A stretch of DNA of 64,000 bases. Source: Lottia gigantea. Its lineage: Eukaryota; Mollusca; Gastropoda; Lottiidae. Position 1 is the stretch's first letter. Every line of letters starts with the position of its first letter. Shown here piece after piece: positions 1 through 14,642 of the stretch. The notes below the pieces were generated by a model. That model was not told where the DNA came from. It did no database searches and was given only the letters and a program-made list of their open reading frames with translations. The position numbers were made by a program, and so were the translations under genes. The stretch is from positions 246,458-310,457 of the forward strand of contig NW_008711014.1 of NCBI RefSeq assembly GCF_000327385.1. The letters are read 5' to 3'.

Positions 1-255
1 TCAATTAAAACCAGTATCACAGATTATCAAAATAGCATAAAATATTATATACATGTATTAGAAAAAAACCATATTACATATGGACATACAAGGCTGGATA
101 TACACTGAGAGAGGAAACAAAAACACCCCTAATTTTACAAATGAGCTCTTCTTAAAAGTGAACAGTTACAAAGTGATTGAAAGTATGCATGTGTGGAAGA
201 ATTCAATAGAAAGTTGAGGGGTGTCAATTAGATCACCGGTTCCATATATTCAGCC

Positions 256-603
256 TTAAAGGTATACTACCTCTTGGGATGATCAAAAAATTGAAATTTT
301 CAAACTTGGCCATAATGAGTCTTTGTTCATCAGTGGACTTACCCGGTATCAAAATTATACACAGAAGCCCTCCATAATCCAATAAATCCATAAAGCTAAG
401 TAAGAATCCATAAACTAATTAATTTTGAAACATGCTAAGAAGCGTTTTTCAATAATTAATTAGTTTAATGGATATATCGTGTTATTTTCCTGTTTATTCT
501 TTAGTCATGGCACCTGGTAAATCCAACTGATGAAAATATATTTTCATTGACCAAGTTTGAGGCTTTAATTATTATGTCCATTCTAAGAGATAATACTCCT
601 TTA
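256..603. repeat. Foldback element, family C (MITE-like)
   Basis: The two ends are imperfect inverted repeats of about 55 bp. The left end begins TTAAAGGTATACTACCTCTT and the right end is the reverse complement of a close variant. The middle holds a second small inverted pair built on AATTAATTAGTTTA. There is no coding capacity. It lies just beyond the 3' end of the LITAF-like gene and could form part of its 3' flank. I found no second full copy in this window, so family status is inferred from structure alone. Confidence 0.6.
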
Positions 604-645
604 ATAGATATACAATGCTTTTAAAAAATGCTTAGATCCTCAAAA

Positions 646-2926
<2,281 letters not shown>

Positions 2927-3149
2927 CTGAAAGAAAATCAACTAAATCAAATTTTAGAGATCAAATTAATTGAAAAATGACACTAAATCTCATCTTGACA
3001 TTTTTATAGATAAAAAGAAAGTTAATGCATTTTAATGAGATCCACAAGATTTAACATCAAGCCAAGCCTATATCAAATATTTGAGCTTTGTTTCATTCTT
3101 GCGGAAAGTGTGAAAAGCTTAAACTGTAGTTATGTGGATCAGGGCCATT

Positions 3150-3405
3150 TATGCTTCAATTTGCATCATTCCATTTAGATGTCTATGGTTCCTGTAATTG
3201 TAGAAACGCTTAACCATATATGGCATTACTATCGCTGCTAATAGTTTTACCAATAAAACATTTAAATAGAATTGAACCAACAGACATCTGTTTTGACTTA
3301 TAATTGAAATAGTGCAAATTGATGCTATCATTGTCACAAATACACATAAAAAAGTTAAGAAACCCTATTTCTACAATTAATTACCTTTAACTCACCTCAA
3401 GGTTC
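3150..3405. repeat. Degenerate family A foldback element
   Basis: The two arms match the family seen at 10313, 27702 and 31700. The left arm has a CAATTTGCATCATTCCA-like core, and the right arm has the complementary AAATTGATGCTATCA core followed by TACACATAAAAAAG. The outer ends have decayed. It lies inside the 5' intron of the LITAF-like gene and has no coding capacity. Confidence 0.5.
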
Positions 3406-3724
3406 ACTAGACAGTTATGTCCCTGTCATAGATCAGTGATTGCAATGGCCTAATTGTTTTCTTGTTGTTAAGTTTCTTAGATGGGCATATAGGCAAAGTT
3501 CCTACCCTAGTAGTTTCCTCTCACATAGCCTATAACGCATCAAATGTCAAAGCCAAACCAAAGGTCAAAGTCAAGGTTTACCTTGTTTTTTTTTGTCTAT
3601 TTTTATTTATTGTTTATGTTTCAAAATTGACAATAATGTAAACGAATTTCGTTATGACAGCCACCTGATACGATTCCACACAGATTAAATACGAGAATAT
3701 ATTAAATTAACATTGAATACTTAC

Positions 3725-3850
3725 AATTAAGGATTTACAGGGCCTTTTTTGAAAGAAATGTTTTGCAATAGTGACTGAAAAATAAAAAGTCAATAAATTG
3801 AGCCTGCTCACAAATTCCGGCGTCGACGTAATTTGGACTTCCGCGATTAA
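3725..3850 (-). promoter_or_regulatory. Probable 5' non-coding exon and promoter of the LITAF-like gene
   Basis: On the minus strand a good donor (AATT followed by GTAAGT) sits at 3724/3725 and could join the acceptor at 2927. Just upstream, 3815-3850 is locally CpG-rich and holds an ETS-type site (ACTTCCG on the plus strand), common at broadly expressed promoters. The transcription start cannot be read from the sequence. A pyrimidine-rich CAG near 3778 means this could instead be an internal non-coding exon. The syntaxin gene starts in the opposite direction about 1.1 kb away, so the region may serve both. Confidence 0.35.
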
Positions 3851-4932
3851 TATAGTACAAATTTGATACATAATTTTTCAAAATATTTTAAGCCATTTCA
3901 TTACAATTAGGCTTACAATTGACTCCAATATTTCATTATTGACAAAGTTTCATTCTCCACTCAAGCATAAAGACTTGACGAAGTTAGAGATTCCTCCGCA
4001 AAAAGGAAAGGGAGAGAACTCAATCTTTATTTTGGTCACATGACCATGAAATAAATTTTTAGGGAAGAAAATTTAGTAAGTGACACATGATCATTTCGTT
4101 CTAATATTCTTTAAATAGGTTCAAGATAAATAATGGGCCAATATTGTTGTTAGGAATCTGCAATTGATTCTGAAGACCTTAGGAAGAGTGTGTTTTTAGG
4201 TAGCCAATATGGTGATTTGGGGGATATTGTGTTGACAATGTGTGACCGTACATAAATTAATGGAATGGGAGCTCTTATTCCCCACCCACCATTCATTATT
4301 TTTGGCCGATATTTTATCATGACATTGCATGCTTATTGTTGCTTGCTTTAAGCGTTAATAGTTAGTAGGATTAGTGCAAGAAATAAGCTTATTTATGAAG
4401 CCAGAGTAATAGCTTGATATATGATCAGTGCCAGTGGTAAGCTTCTGAAAGTGTAGCCTATAGTGAAAGTTACTAATTTGAACCAACAGGAAATTAGCAA
4501 CTTCAGCAATAAAGAAGACACACTGATATAGCTTAATTTCAGATGTCGAAATCACTATTTAGAACATAAATATGAAATCCTGGTTGTGAAGATTTTGGTA
4601 AAAATATTCCAACTGAAATGCAAGTTTGAATTTCTTGTACAAAATTTTCTGTATTTTTATTTTTTTTGATTAGTTGGAGGTCCCTGGTCCTTTGATTAAA
4701 CACGGTAGTCATTATACTAGTGGACAGATCTGCCAGCATCCTTACTTAAATGTGATAAAACTGCACTGGTAGACTTAATTGATTGAGTAACTGCAGCATT
4801 CATTTATTAGAATTTACTTAAATATTCATAGACAATGACTATATCTTATTTCATCTCATTGATTCAGAAATCTTTAGTATTAAAAAAGTAGATCATCATC
4901 AGATATGTTTATAGTTATTCTTTTTATTTCAG
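3851..4932. other. Intergenic stretch between the LITAF-like and syntaxin genes
   Basis: I see no conserved coding sequence here; the short open frames at 4355-4739 have no protein-like features. A non-coding first exon of the syntaxin gene should lie somewhere in this stretch, because a clear acceptor (TTTATTTCAG) ends at 4932 ahead of its start codon. I could not place that exon. Confidence 0.4.
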
Positions 4933-4982
4933 CAGAGAAATTGTTGATCTAGCTGAGTCGATCATCATCACACCAATCCAAG

Positions 4983-7900
4983 ATGGCGTCTGGACAAGGT
5001 AGATATGGATCTAATAATTATTTTGATGATCCTGGCTACAGGGAATATGGCGGAGGTATGACACCATGTTGACTTCTAGATGTCTTTTCCACAAACCTTT
5101 CAGTTCATGTCACTTTTACACCCAACTACCATGTTAGTTTCACACACAAATTGAATTAACTGTTGTGTTCTGTTTTTTGTTTTAAATTGTTATACCAAAG
5201 TTTGATTTTTGATTAACATGCGAGTTACAGTACTAACTATAGACTGAAACAGAGTTGTTGTTGGTATGAAAATAGAAAAAAGCAGATTCTATAAGGACCT
5301 ATTTTGCAAACCGTATTTGATGAGCTTATTCAATGAATTTAAAGAAATGTTATACTTGAATTATTTTTCTTGGAATTATTTATATAATTGAAATAAATCA
5401 CTGATTTTTGATCAGGGATCACGAAAGTAACAATCTCCGTTAGGTTTATGAATTTGATTACAAACATGATGTAATTCCTCTGTCACTCCAGAATTCTCAT
5501 TCCATACTAATGGTTTCAGTTTTGCTCATGTTAAAATTCGTGTTTCCTTCTATGTGATTTATGTCTCTCAATGTATTAGGGTTTATTTCTATTAAATACT
5601 ATTGGTGAGTGGTGACTCAAAACTCTGAATATAAGTTTTTAAGTTGTTTTGAAGGTATACTGACCAGCCACTGCTGTAGGTAGACTGTAGAGTTTAGATA
5701 TTAATGAGACTTATTTTTATACATTTCAGGATTTTCTGGTGGCTCAGCCAGTGTTTCCGGTACTATTGAACAAATAAAATCCAACATCTTCAAAATCAAT
5801 AGTGGGGGTAAGAACTTTCAATTGTTTCATGTGCCCTGGGACATCATAAGAATCATAAGAAGCTCAACCCATCACAATAAATTCGGTCATGATACATTGG
5901 TGAACTGCAACACCATAATATGATATGCCACTTTACACAAATCGTATCACAGCGCTTGGTTGTGTATCTACGGAGCCCCTAAGGCGCAATTGTAAACATA
6001 TTTATTTATTATTTCGTTTAAACGAAATAAAAAGATGGGTTAATTATTTCGTTTAAACGAAATAGACGAAAAAATTAATTCGTTTAAACGAAATAATAAA
6101 TAAATATCTTTACAATTGCGCTTTGGGGGTCCCTTGTGTATCAATGTAATCTAGAGCTGTTTTTATTTCTCTATTTCCAGCTAACAGTATAGATAAAGCT
6201 ATGAAAAGTATTGGTACAGACAGGGACAGTGTACAACTCAGAGATAAAATGTAAGTAGGAAATCTGGTTGTGGAACGTCCATTACACACACATTTATATT
6301 TAACCCTCTAACACCAGTGACCAGTCTACAAGCCACAAGTGAGGTGATACACGAATTGTGGGTACAGTGGCAATTAGCAAGTGATGTTACTATTCATAGG
6401 GTTGATAAATGTGAGCCATTGCTTCATTCAGTAACAATTGGAATATATAATAGTATAGTATAATACACTGCATTTGCTCTGGAGCCCAATTCCAAAACCT
6501 GAGATATGATTTCTGTAGTACACAAGCTATCTCTTTCCTTTCAGAACACCTAATGTCATTCATCCTGGTTCTGTCAGTAAAATAATTGTTCTTTTTTTTT
6601 AGCCATGAAACCTCCCAGAATATCAGTAAATTAGTGCAGGATTCTATGAGACAGTTAAAAGTTGTAGGAAACAAACCAGCAGATAAGGTAACATCAATTT
6701 CTAGTACAATCAATCTTAATAGCAGTATAACTAAATAAGATTCAAAATGTCAAGATTCAAGATATGCACCTAGATCCGCAACTCTGTATCTTCCCAGTTC
6801 CTAAAACGTGATATCATTAATGTTTAAGGCCAGATATTTAATGTCTCTTGTCATGGCTATTAATACTAACCCATTTTTGGATTGCTAGGTTTTGAGATTT
6901 TTTCAAAATTCAAAAATTGTTGGGGATTATCAACCATCATATTTGAAAGAATCTTTTAATTATTGCAAAACATTTTCAGTTGGACAGATAAACACTGTTT
7001 AATTTTTGTAATTTCAGCAACAAAAAATACAGTTAAGTAAGCTTCGAAATGATTTCCAAGAGTCTGTGGAACGATTCCAGGGGTTGCAAAAGGTATGTGT
7101 GTTGATTGATGCCATAGTTATAGGGAATAGATCATGCTAGCATATGTTTGTCGCTTTTACTCATTATGAAGGAGCTCAGAATATTCTGTGCTAGTTGGTT
7201 GATTGATGCCAAGCAAACGTTTTCCTTCAATTAACTGATATCACAGACTATATTCTGTGCCCTGTCTTTTATACTAGAAAAAGAATTGGTTAATTGTTGG
7301 TATAAAGGTGGAATAAGTATACAATTCCATAAAAAAGCTGGTCTAGGCTCATATACTAAGGAATTATTATTTTATTTCACAATATTTACAGAATCAATGA
7401 TTATTCTGCAGTATATCCAATCATTCTTATATCATTATGACCAAATAAGCATTAAAAACTTTATGACACGCCCACTTAATGATTGACAGGCACAGGCACA
7501 TTCGTCTTGAGTATTTATAAATATAAGAGATTTTGGGAGAATAGTCAGAATACATGATTTAAAGTATATGTTTCAATGATTGACATAAATGTCATTTAGA
7601 ATGTCACAATGTACATGTTATGTTATGTTGAAAATTGGGATGGGCTATATAGGTTAGTGACCTTGCCAGCTGTATTTGTGTATGTACAAATTAAATTCTT
7701 ACATAAAGAAGTAAATAGTTGTGGGCTATGTACAAAAATAGAAATTGGGGGATTTTGTAATGTGGATTTGAGTAACAGACCCGAGCAATGGGGATTGCCC
7801 AGTTAAAACTGAATCTAATTTTCATGTTAATTTTCATATTAATTTTGTAGATGGCTACAGAAAAGGTGAAATCATCTGTGAAATTAGGGTCAAGAAAGGC

Positions 7901-10127
7901 AACTCCCCAAGTAGACTCTGGAATGACAGGATGGAATGTGAGTTATTTCCCTTTGTTTTAAATTCATTGGTTGGAGAGAAATTCATAAAAGCACTAGCCA
8001 TGGAAGGCAAAAGACATATCATTTTTCTAGCTCAGTTTAATTGCCGAAAAACACTGAAAGTGAACTCAGATGAAAAAAGAGTCAACAAATATATATTTTA
8101 TCTCTAAGATACCAAAACAGGTATCTTCAGTATGAGATGAGTCTTTATTTGTTTCATATTATAAAATATTGACTTCATTCCTGTTCATTGAAACCCCAAT
8201 ATCCAAAACAGTTGTCCTGATGAAGACTTAGTATTGGTAATGTGTTACCCACTTATACTGAGCTGTTATTTATCACATACTGAGCTGTTATTTATCACAT
8301 ACTGAGCTGCTATTTATCACATACTGAGCTGTTATTTATCACATACTGAGCTGTCATTTATTACATACTGAGCTGTTATTTATCACATACTGAGCTGTCA
8401 TTTATTACATACTGAGCTGTTATTTATCACATACTGAGCTGTTATTTATTACATACTGAGCTGTTATTTATCACATACTGAGCTGTTATTTATCACATAC
8501 TGAGCTGTCATTTATTACATACTGAGCTGTTATTTATCACATACTGAGCTGTTATTTATCACATACTGAGCTGTTATTTATTACATACTGAGCTGTCATT
8601 TATTACATACTGAGCTGTTATTTATCACATACTGAGCTGTTATTTATCACATACTGAGCTGTTATTTATCACATACTGAGCTGTTATTTATCACATACTG
8701 AGCTGTTATTTATCACATACTGAGCTGTTATTAATTACATATTGAAAAACATTTCCCTGTCTCTTTCTTTTAAAGGATCCTGATGATTTCTCTGATAAAA
8801 CTCAGTTCTACCATCAAGAAGAGAGAAGAGCTGAATTACAGGAACAACAACAAGTAGTAGAGGATGATTTAGCTTTAATACGAGAACGTGAAGAACGCAT
8901 CAGACAACTAGAGGTATGTTCAGGATAGGATGGAAACTTGACCCCAGGTCATCACCCATCTTCATAATATCAAGCTTTTCTGTAAATCTGGAATATTTTT
9001 TTGAGGTGTAAAGATTAAAGAAGATATTCTTTTCATTCGTCCTATGAAAATTATAATAGCTGTTTGGCAATTGACATTTTATGACAATTTCTCAACCATG
9101 AACTTTGAAATTCAACTATCAGAAAGTATTTGGTACTAAAAATTTTACGTCTGGTTATTTAAATATTTTCTCGCAATATTTTGTTAGGAAGAATCAAATT
9201 CTTGACCAATCAAAATCAATGACAATAATAACCTTTAACATATAAAACACAGCAAGCTGGTCCAGTGGTCAATTTGCTAAATATATTTGCTCTATGATTA
9301 CTGATGTTGATTCTATGTATATATTTATTGCTTGTTTTATTTCAGTCTGATATTTTAGATGTGAATGAAATTTTCAGAGATCTTGGAGCTCTAGTGAGTG
9401 AACAGGGTGAAACATTAGGTAAGTTTGGATCTGGGTCAGAATTTAGTGAAGATCTCAATTTTAAGATTTGAAATTTTTACACTAAAAAGAAGAGTTTTTG
9501 TTAGTGATGAAAGAATGTTGTACACATTATATCTAAGGAAGTATTTTCTTGAACTTACACACTTACACACTACTGCCCTTAGGTAGGGTAGGGCAGGTAG
9601 AGTAGGTATGATCTTGAATATTTTTGGAACATTGTCAAATGTGAATATTCTATCTGACTATACTGTTGGCTATGTTGGTCTAATCTAATATACATATATT
9701 ATTGTAGATACTATAGAAGCTAATGTAGAAAGAACTTATGGTAATGTAGAACAAGCTAATAGCCAACTATCCCAGGCTGCTGTCTATCAGGTTGGTTGTT
9801 TTTCCTAATTTCTTACTCCCTGGATTCCGTCATAATTCATAACTATGTGCTATTATTTACTGTGTGGTCAACAAAAATAAAAAAAATTGCAATAATTGAC
9901 AAGGCCATGCTTCAGAAATGTGTGAAGGTAAACTTCATCTGAAAGTATCATTAAATAGCTAATTTACTTCGATTGGCAGAAACACTATTGAAACATCCTT
10001 CATTGCATTTATAAATAATGTTATTTTTCAGAAAAAAGCCAGAAAGAAGAAATGTTGTTTATTAGTGATATTATTAGTAGTGGCCATTGTTATTACTATT
10101 ATTATTGTTGTTAGTGTTAAAAGTTAA
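4983..10127 (+). CDS. Syntaxin of the 7/12 group (Qa-SNARE)
   Basis: This is an endosomal target-membrane SNARE of 285 residues in ten coding exons: 4983-5055, 5730-5807, 6181-6250, 6603-6687, 7018-7092, 7851-7937, 8776-8913, 9346-9418, 9708-9790 and 10032-10127. Every junction is GT-AG and in phase, and an acceptor at 4932 shows a 5' non-coding exon. Residues 1-35 are a Gly/Tyr-rich leader. About 36-150 form the N-terminal three-helix (Habc) region. The SNARE helix runs about 185-250, with the zero-layer glutamine at 222 in the EQG motif typical of Qa syntaxins. A basic stretch and two cysteines (262-263, possible palmitoylation) precede a single membrane anchor at 264-282. The length and the order REERIRQLE / DILDVNEIF match syntaxin-7/12 and fly Avl. 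Known role: homotypic late-endosome and lysosome fusion. The gene looks intact. Vertebrate 7 versus 12 orthology cannot be decided by eye. Confidence 0.93.
5969..6133. mobile_element. 165-bp foldback MITE with 9-bp target duplication (syntaxin intron 2)
   Basis: Long terminal inverted repeats start near GGAGCCCCTAAGGCGCAATT on the left, and a close reverse complement (AATTGCGCTTTGGGGGTCCC) ends the right. The flanks carry the same 9 bp, TTGTGTATC, at 5960-5968 and 6134-6142. Inside, a self-complementary block built on CGTTTAAACG occurs three times (about 6010-6029, 6045-6064, 6077-6094). There is no coding capacity. A 9-bp target duplication with long terminal repeats suggests a Mutator-type non-autonomous element, but the superfamily is inferred from these features only. 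Confidence 0.75.
8256..8745. repeat. 22-bp minisatellite in syntaxin intron 6
   Basis: About 22 head-to-tail copies of a 22-bp unit (TACTGAGCTGTTATTTATCA plus CA) carry only scattered C/T changes. The array ends about 30 bp before the exon 7 acceptor at 8775, leaving the pyrimidine tract intact. The low divergence between copies suggests recent expansion and probable length variation between individuals. Confidence 0.95.
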
Positions 10128-10312
10128 TCTAATTGTATTTATTTGTATATTGTTCTACATCAAAATCTACAATGAAGTTTACATCAGTATGAAATTGGAC
10201 TGTATTTTTATTCCGATACAATGTATAGACTGAGACCAATATTTGTGAAGCAAAATTGAAAAAAAGTTTGAAATTTAGCTTCATTTTCTATCCTATACAA
10301 TTTATATTTTAA

Positions 10313-10594
10313 TTAAAGGGATTGTAAAGAGATTTTCAAAACTTGCTATGTGTATTAGGGACACTGATAACATCAATTTGCACCATTCCAATTTTCAGTC
10401 AGACTCCTGTGGTTGTTAATTTTTGCTTAAACTATGTGTTCTATGAAGTCAGTATCAATAATAGCTTTTGCGATAGTGACGTTATAAAAAATTGAAATGT
10501 ATGCCAGACTGTGAATTTGATTGGTGCAAATCAATACTATCAGTGTCCCCATCAAGTATAAAAAGTTTTGAAAAACTCTTAACAATCCCTTTAA
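10313..10594. repeat. Family A foldback element (full copy)
   Basis: The ends are TTAAAGGGATTGTAAAGAG and the reverse complement ACAATCCCTTTAA. Inward of them are mirrored cores (CAATTTGCACCATTCCAATT on the left, TTGATTGGTGCAAATCAA on the right). No open frame belongs to the element. The same ends and cores recur at 27702, 31700, 36719, 41289 and 49317, which makes this a MITE-like family. Confidence 0.75.
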
Positions 10595-11589
10595 ATGTTA
10601 ACTGAATATTAAAATCAGGCTGAAAGTATGGAACATTGTCATCTGTAACTAAAATATAATGACAAGGTTGAAGCAAATATCACTCTGTATACTGCATGTT
10701 ATTTATCATTATTTTCTATAAGATTTCATTTTGATTTTACTGGTGTAATGATTATCAAAACTTTGTTTGTTTGTTTAATATCCTAAGTTCTAATTGCTCA
10801 TGTTGATACTATATAACTTATACTAAATATTTTTTTTGGAACAGATATTTAGGCACATCTGGGTTTAAAAGTTTAAAACATTTTGAAGTTATATAAGAAT
10901 ATAATAAATGAATTTAATTTCAATTCTTAACAACTCTAAAAAGTTATTAACCCTGTTTGTATAAAAACAAACCCAGATATGCCTTTTTATCTGTGTTCAA
11001 CGTTTTAAAATATCATAATATGTTAACAGTTTTTCCTTATTGTATAATTTTCTACCAATTTCACAAAAAACTTAACCAAAACAATATCAAGATTTTAAGA
11101 AATAAAGTAGGCCTAATCTGATTGGATGCTAAAGATCACATTTAATGATTGACCAATCAGGTAACAAGTTTGACAGGAAGAGTTAAAATATCTGTTAGTA
11201 GTTTTTGTGAAAGATGGCCTCTAGGCATCAATTGGTAAGGTTTTATTCTTTAAGTAGAAAGCATTTGTTCTAAGTGCACATGGCACTGTGGCAGCCATTA
11301 TTTCAATAAATTATATCCAATAAGGAGTGCCATTGATATAAGGGAAACAACCCATAATTTATAGCGGAGCCATGTATGAATAAACCGCATCAAGCAGACT
11401 TACGAAAGGGTAACTGACTGATCTCCGCCAATTACATTGCAGCTGAGCAAGTTGAACAGACTCTCTCTGATTTTTTCATGTAGATACATCAACTGTATTT
11501 TAGTAGCATATTTTTCATTGTTAGAAATATGTATATAATTGTTAATAGATAATTTAGAATAGCAGAGATATTTGTGAACCTCTAGGCAA

Positions 11590-13400
11590 GATTCAAAACA
11601 TAAACACGAGCAGTCTACTTTATCTTTAGGTAGTATGAGTTGTAATGAGCAATGTATATCTGAAATATTTTGTTCCAGTAACTATTTATTTTACCTGAAA
11701 CAAAATAGAGTGTTCCTCTTCATGTCTGTAATCATACCTGGATGTACACAAATGTCTACGATAAACACCACCAAGTTATATGTTTGCTGTATACACATGC
11801 TTAGCATTTGAGTTTAGTCTAGTGCTAGAGTTTGTGAATGTCTTTAGGGTGATTTAACATCTAATGTACTACAGGCCCATAGCTAGCCCAGCGTCTCAGG
11901 GGGTTCAACTGTAAGGACTCAACAAGTCATTTAAGTCTTCTAAATTTTTCAAGGGGGTGGGGGTTGGGGGTCAGTTGTCAGTGTATACAGTACATTACAA
12001 TTAAACTAGGAGGCTTATTCCTCTTAAAACATACGTATATTTAAATGAAATACATCATGAAAATATAATAAGTTTTGTGTAATGAAATGTATACTAAAAG
12101 GATGATTATATACTAATATTATGTATGTATATCAGTAGACCTCATTGATGTGTTTATAATATAAAATAGGTAGAAACTTTACATGATATTTGATGCAGTT
12201 GACTTCATTTATCATAGATTATACATAACTGTAACTCAGTAGGTAACATCTTCATAATGTCAAGCTATTATGAACTGTGTCTTATACCTTGACTTCATAG
12301 CCTTCGTTATTGTATCACGGACGTTTTGAATGTTGTGATTTGATTGGATTGTAAGCTATAGAATACAGCTAATCAGAAGTCTACAGAAGTCTAAACAATT
12401 TGGCTGAATGTGTAATCAGGGGCTCTCATTAGCTGTTTTCACGAAAGGTAGCTATTGCAGTCAAGGTATAAGACAAAGTAATGGCTTGACATTGTGAAGA
12501 TGAGGAGGTTAGAGCACATGGACTCACATCAGCAGGTTGTGTGATTTGTCAAAATAGTGGTTTTGGGCTCTTTCACAGTCAGCTAAGCCTACCGTCAACA
12601 GCGCTGGTCAGCTTGTGACAGATGACTTGTTATATATGTTTTGAACCTATGCATGTATATTATAATATTGTTGGTTAATATCCATTATTAGTTACTGTAT
12701 TAATGACTGGGTATATAATGAAATAAGATCTATATTTATTTGGTGCAGATAGGTAATTAGGAATTATTAATGCGTCTATCTGGTAGACAATATTGAATCA
12801 TTTAAAACAAGAAATACCATAATGAATTCTTTATGACAATTTTCTGCTTTCATAATGCAGTATCGTATAAATTTGTTTTAGTTGTCATTTTGATAACTTA
12901 TTCTTGAAGAGAAAACAATTCCCTAACATTTGTTACTATTATGGAAAAGCAGCAATAAGTAAAGAAAATATAATTAGTTTGTGAGAAGGGGATTGGTGGA
13001 ATATATAAGGTGTACGATAATTATGCACATCTGGACATAATTCAAACACAAACACAAACAGTCAACTGTTTTTTTCAGGTATTTAGTGAAGGGCACATTT
13101 GAGTAGGATTCAAAACATAGTTCAAGTCCATTTGACTTAAGTTCGGGAAGCTCAAGTTGTAATGAACACAATATATGTCTGGCTTGTATAGTTCCAGTTA
13201 CTCTTCAGTTTATCCTGAAAAATGTCTGGTTATGTTTGAAGATGATCCTGAATGTATATTATTATCCCTGTGTCTCTGTATCTGTATGTGTTGAGCAGGG
13301 ATATTAGAACTCATTCAACTTAGATTCAAGCCATAAACATAAGCAGTCCAATTTGATATGAGGTAGAATAAATAGTTTAAGATACAATACAGGCCAGGTT
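11590..13400. repeat. Three diverged copies of a ~110-bp unit
   Basis: Related segments start with GATTCAAAACATA or a variant and occur at about 11588-11700, 13107-13222 and 13322-13400 (the last shorter). The first two share GAGTTGTAATGA / AAGTTGTAATGA, then GTTCCAGT and a final CCTGAAA. They are in the same orientation and separated by unrelated sequence, so they are either a dispersed repeat family or an old local duplication. No function can be read. Confidence 0.5.
12247..12502. repeat. Family B foldback element (full copy)
   Basis: The ends are CATCTTCATAATGTCAAGCT and the complementary CTTGACATTGTGAAGATG. Inside them lie mirrored TCTTATACCTTGACT / CAGTCAAGGTATAAGAC blocks. Other copies are at 49353-49670 (whole) and 46761-46873 (left half). 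There is no coding capacity. Confidence 0.75.
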
Positions 13401-14642
13401 ATGTTGAGTTGATTATAATATAAAGTAGATTGGTCTATGTTAATGTATGAAGATGTGTCTAGATGTGTCTAGATGTGTCTAGATGTGTATAATTATCTCA
13501 GTCCCACTCTATATATATATATGTATTGTGTTGTTGATAATGTTATTATTGTATATATTTAGAAATGATTATATTACTTTCTGCACTCCAGAATATTAAT
13601 AATAATAAATTTGTCTTTTATTAAACTCTTGTTTGTTGAAGGTGAGAATCAAAGCTGCTGATTTAAAGGGATATATTTGTGTTAATACTGTATGTATATG
13701 ATATGAACAGTTTTAATTCTAATAAGGGCTTAACCAACAGAGGTGCACCTTACAGACATGATAATTTCAAAATGGAAACAGAAGTTGTGTGCAATATATT
13801 TATGATCATACCAATCTATTTTCTGATATATTTCATCTCAATTGTGATCTAGCACATTTTGTATGTCAGTCTTGTAGCCAATAACCTTATTTTTAACCAA
13901 TCAAAGTGTGGCATGTTTAACTCCTTTCTTGATAACAAAACATTGTGAGATAGTATGCTTAGTAGAGTAATATAACATCCTATTAATTTAGGTTTCACTC
14001 TACCACAATTCTTCATTGTCCATTCTCATTTCCCATTCTGTAGAAATTTTCATGGCAGCTTAAATTATTCAGCCCAAAATCTACTATAATTGTTAAGATG
14101 TACAAATATAGAAAATAAGACGAGAAATTAATAAAAATATTGTATATTGACAAACATGAATGCTGTACTGGTTATTTTACGTCATAATACAAGAAAATAT
14201 CAACAAACAAACAAACATAATAAATAAACACTATAACAGTAAATATTATCAAAATTATTCTTAGGGTCTTTAACAGATATTTTGGCCAATAAAACTAACA
14301 ACTTATTATACTTTGATGATCTTTCTCAAAACTAATGTAGAAATATCAATAGAAGTTAAGTTTCCCAATTTGAGATGTCAAATCATTTAAATACTAGTAC
14401 AAAAAATAAATATCTAAAAACATAAAAAGCTTTTCAACTCTTGTCTCTCAAAAAATACTGTCCGGGCATGTTCTTCTGGAGAGTAAGTGAACAGCCAATC
14501 TTTGAAATGCAAACGATGGAGGAAATAGAACACTCAACACTATCAATAATACTGTTAACAATATGTCAGACATGTTTTGACATTAAGAACAGGTGAATAA
14601 CGTTCCATGTCTCTTATCACTATATTTGAGTTTTTAGTATCA

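Larger units (their letters stand above)
10128..14640. other. Long 3' flank of the syntaxin gene and intergenic DNA
   Basis: I see no further gene. AATAAA-type signals occur at about 11100 and 13605, so the syntaxin 3' untranslated region may be long, but the true end cannot be chosen. The stretch is populated by dispersed repeats at 10313-10594, 12247-12502 and 11590-13400, listed separately. A four-copy GATGTGTCTA tract lies at about 13448-13487. Confidence 0.5.
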
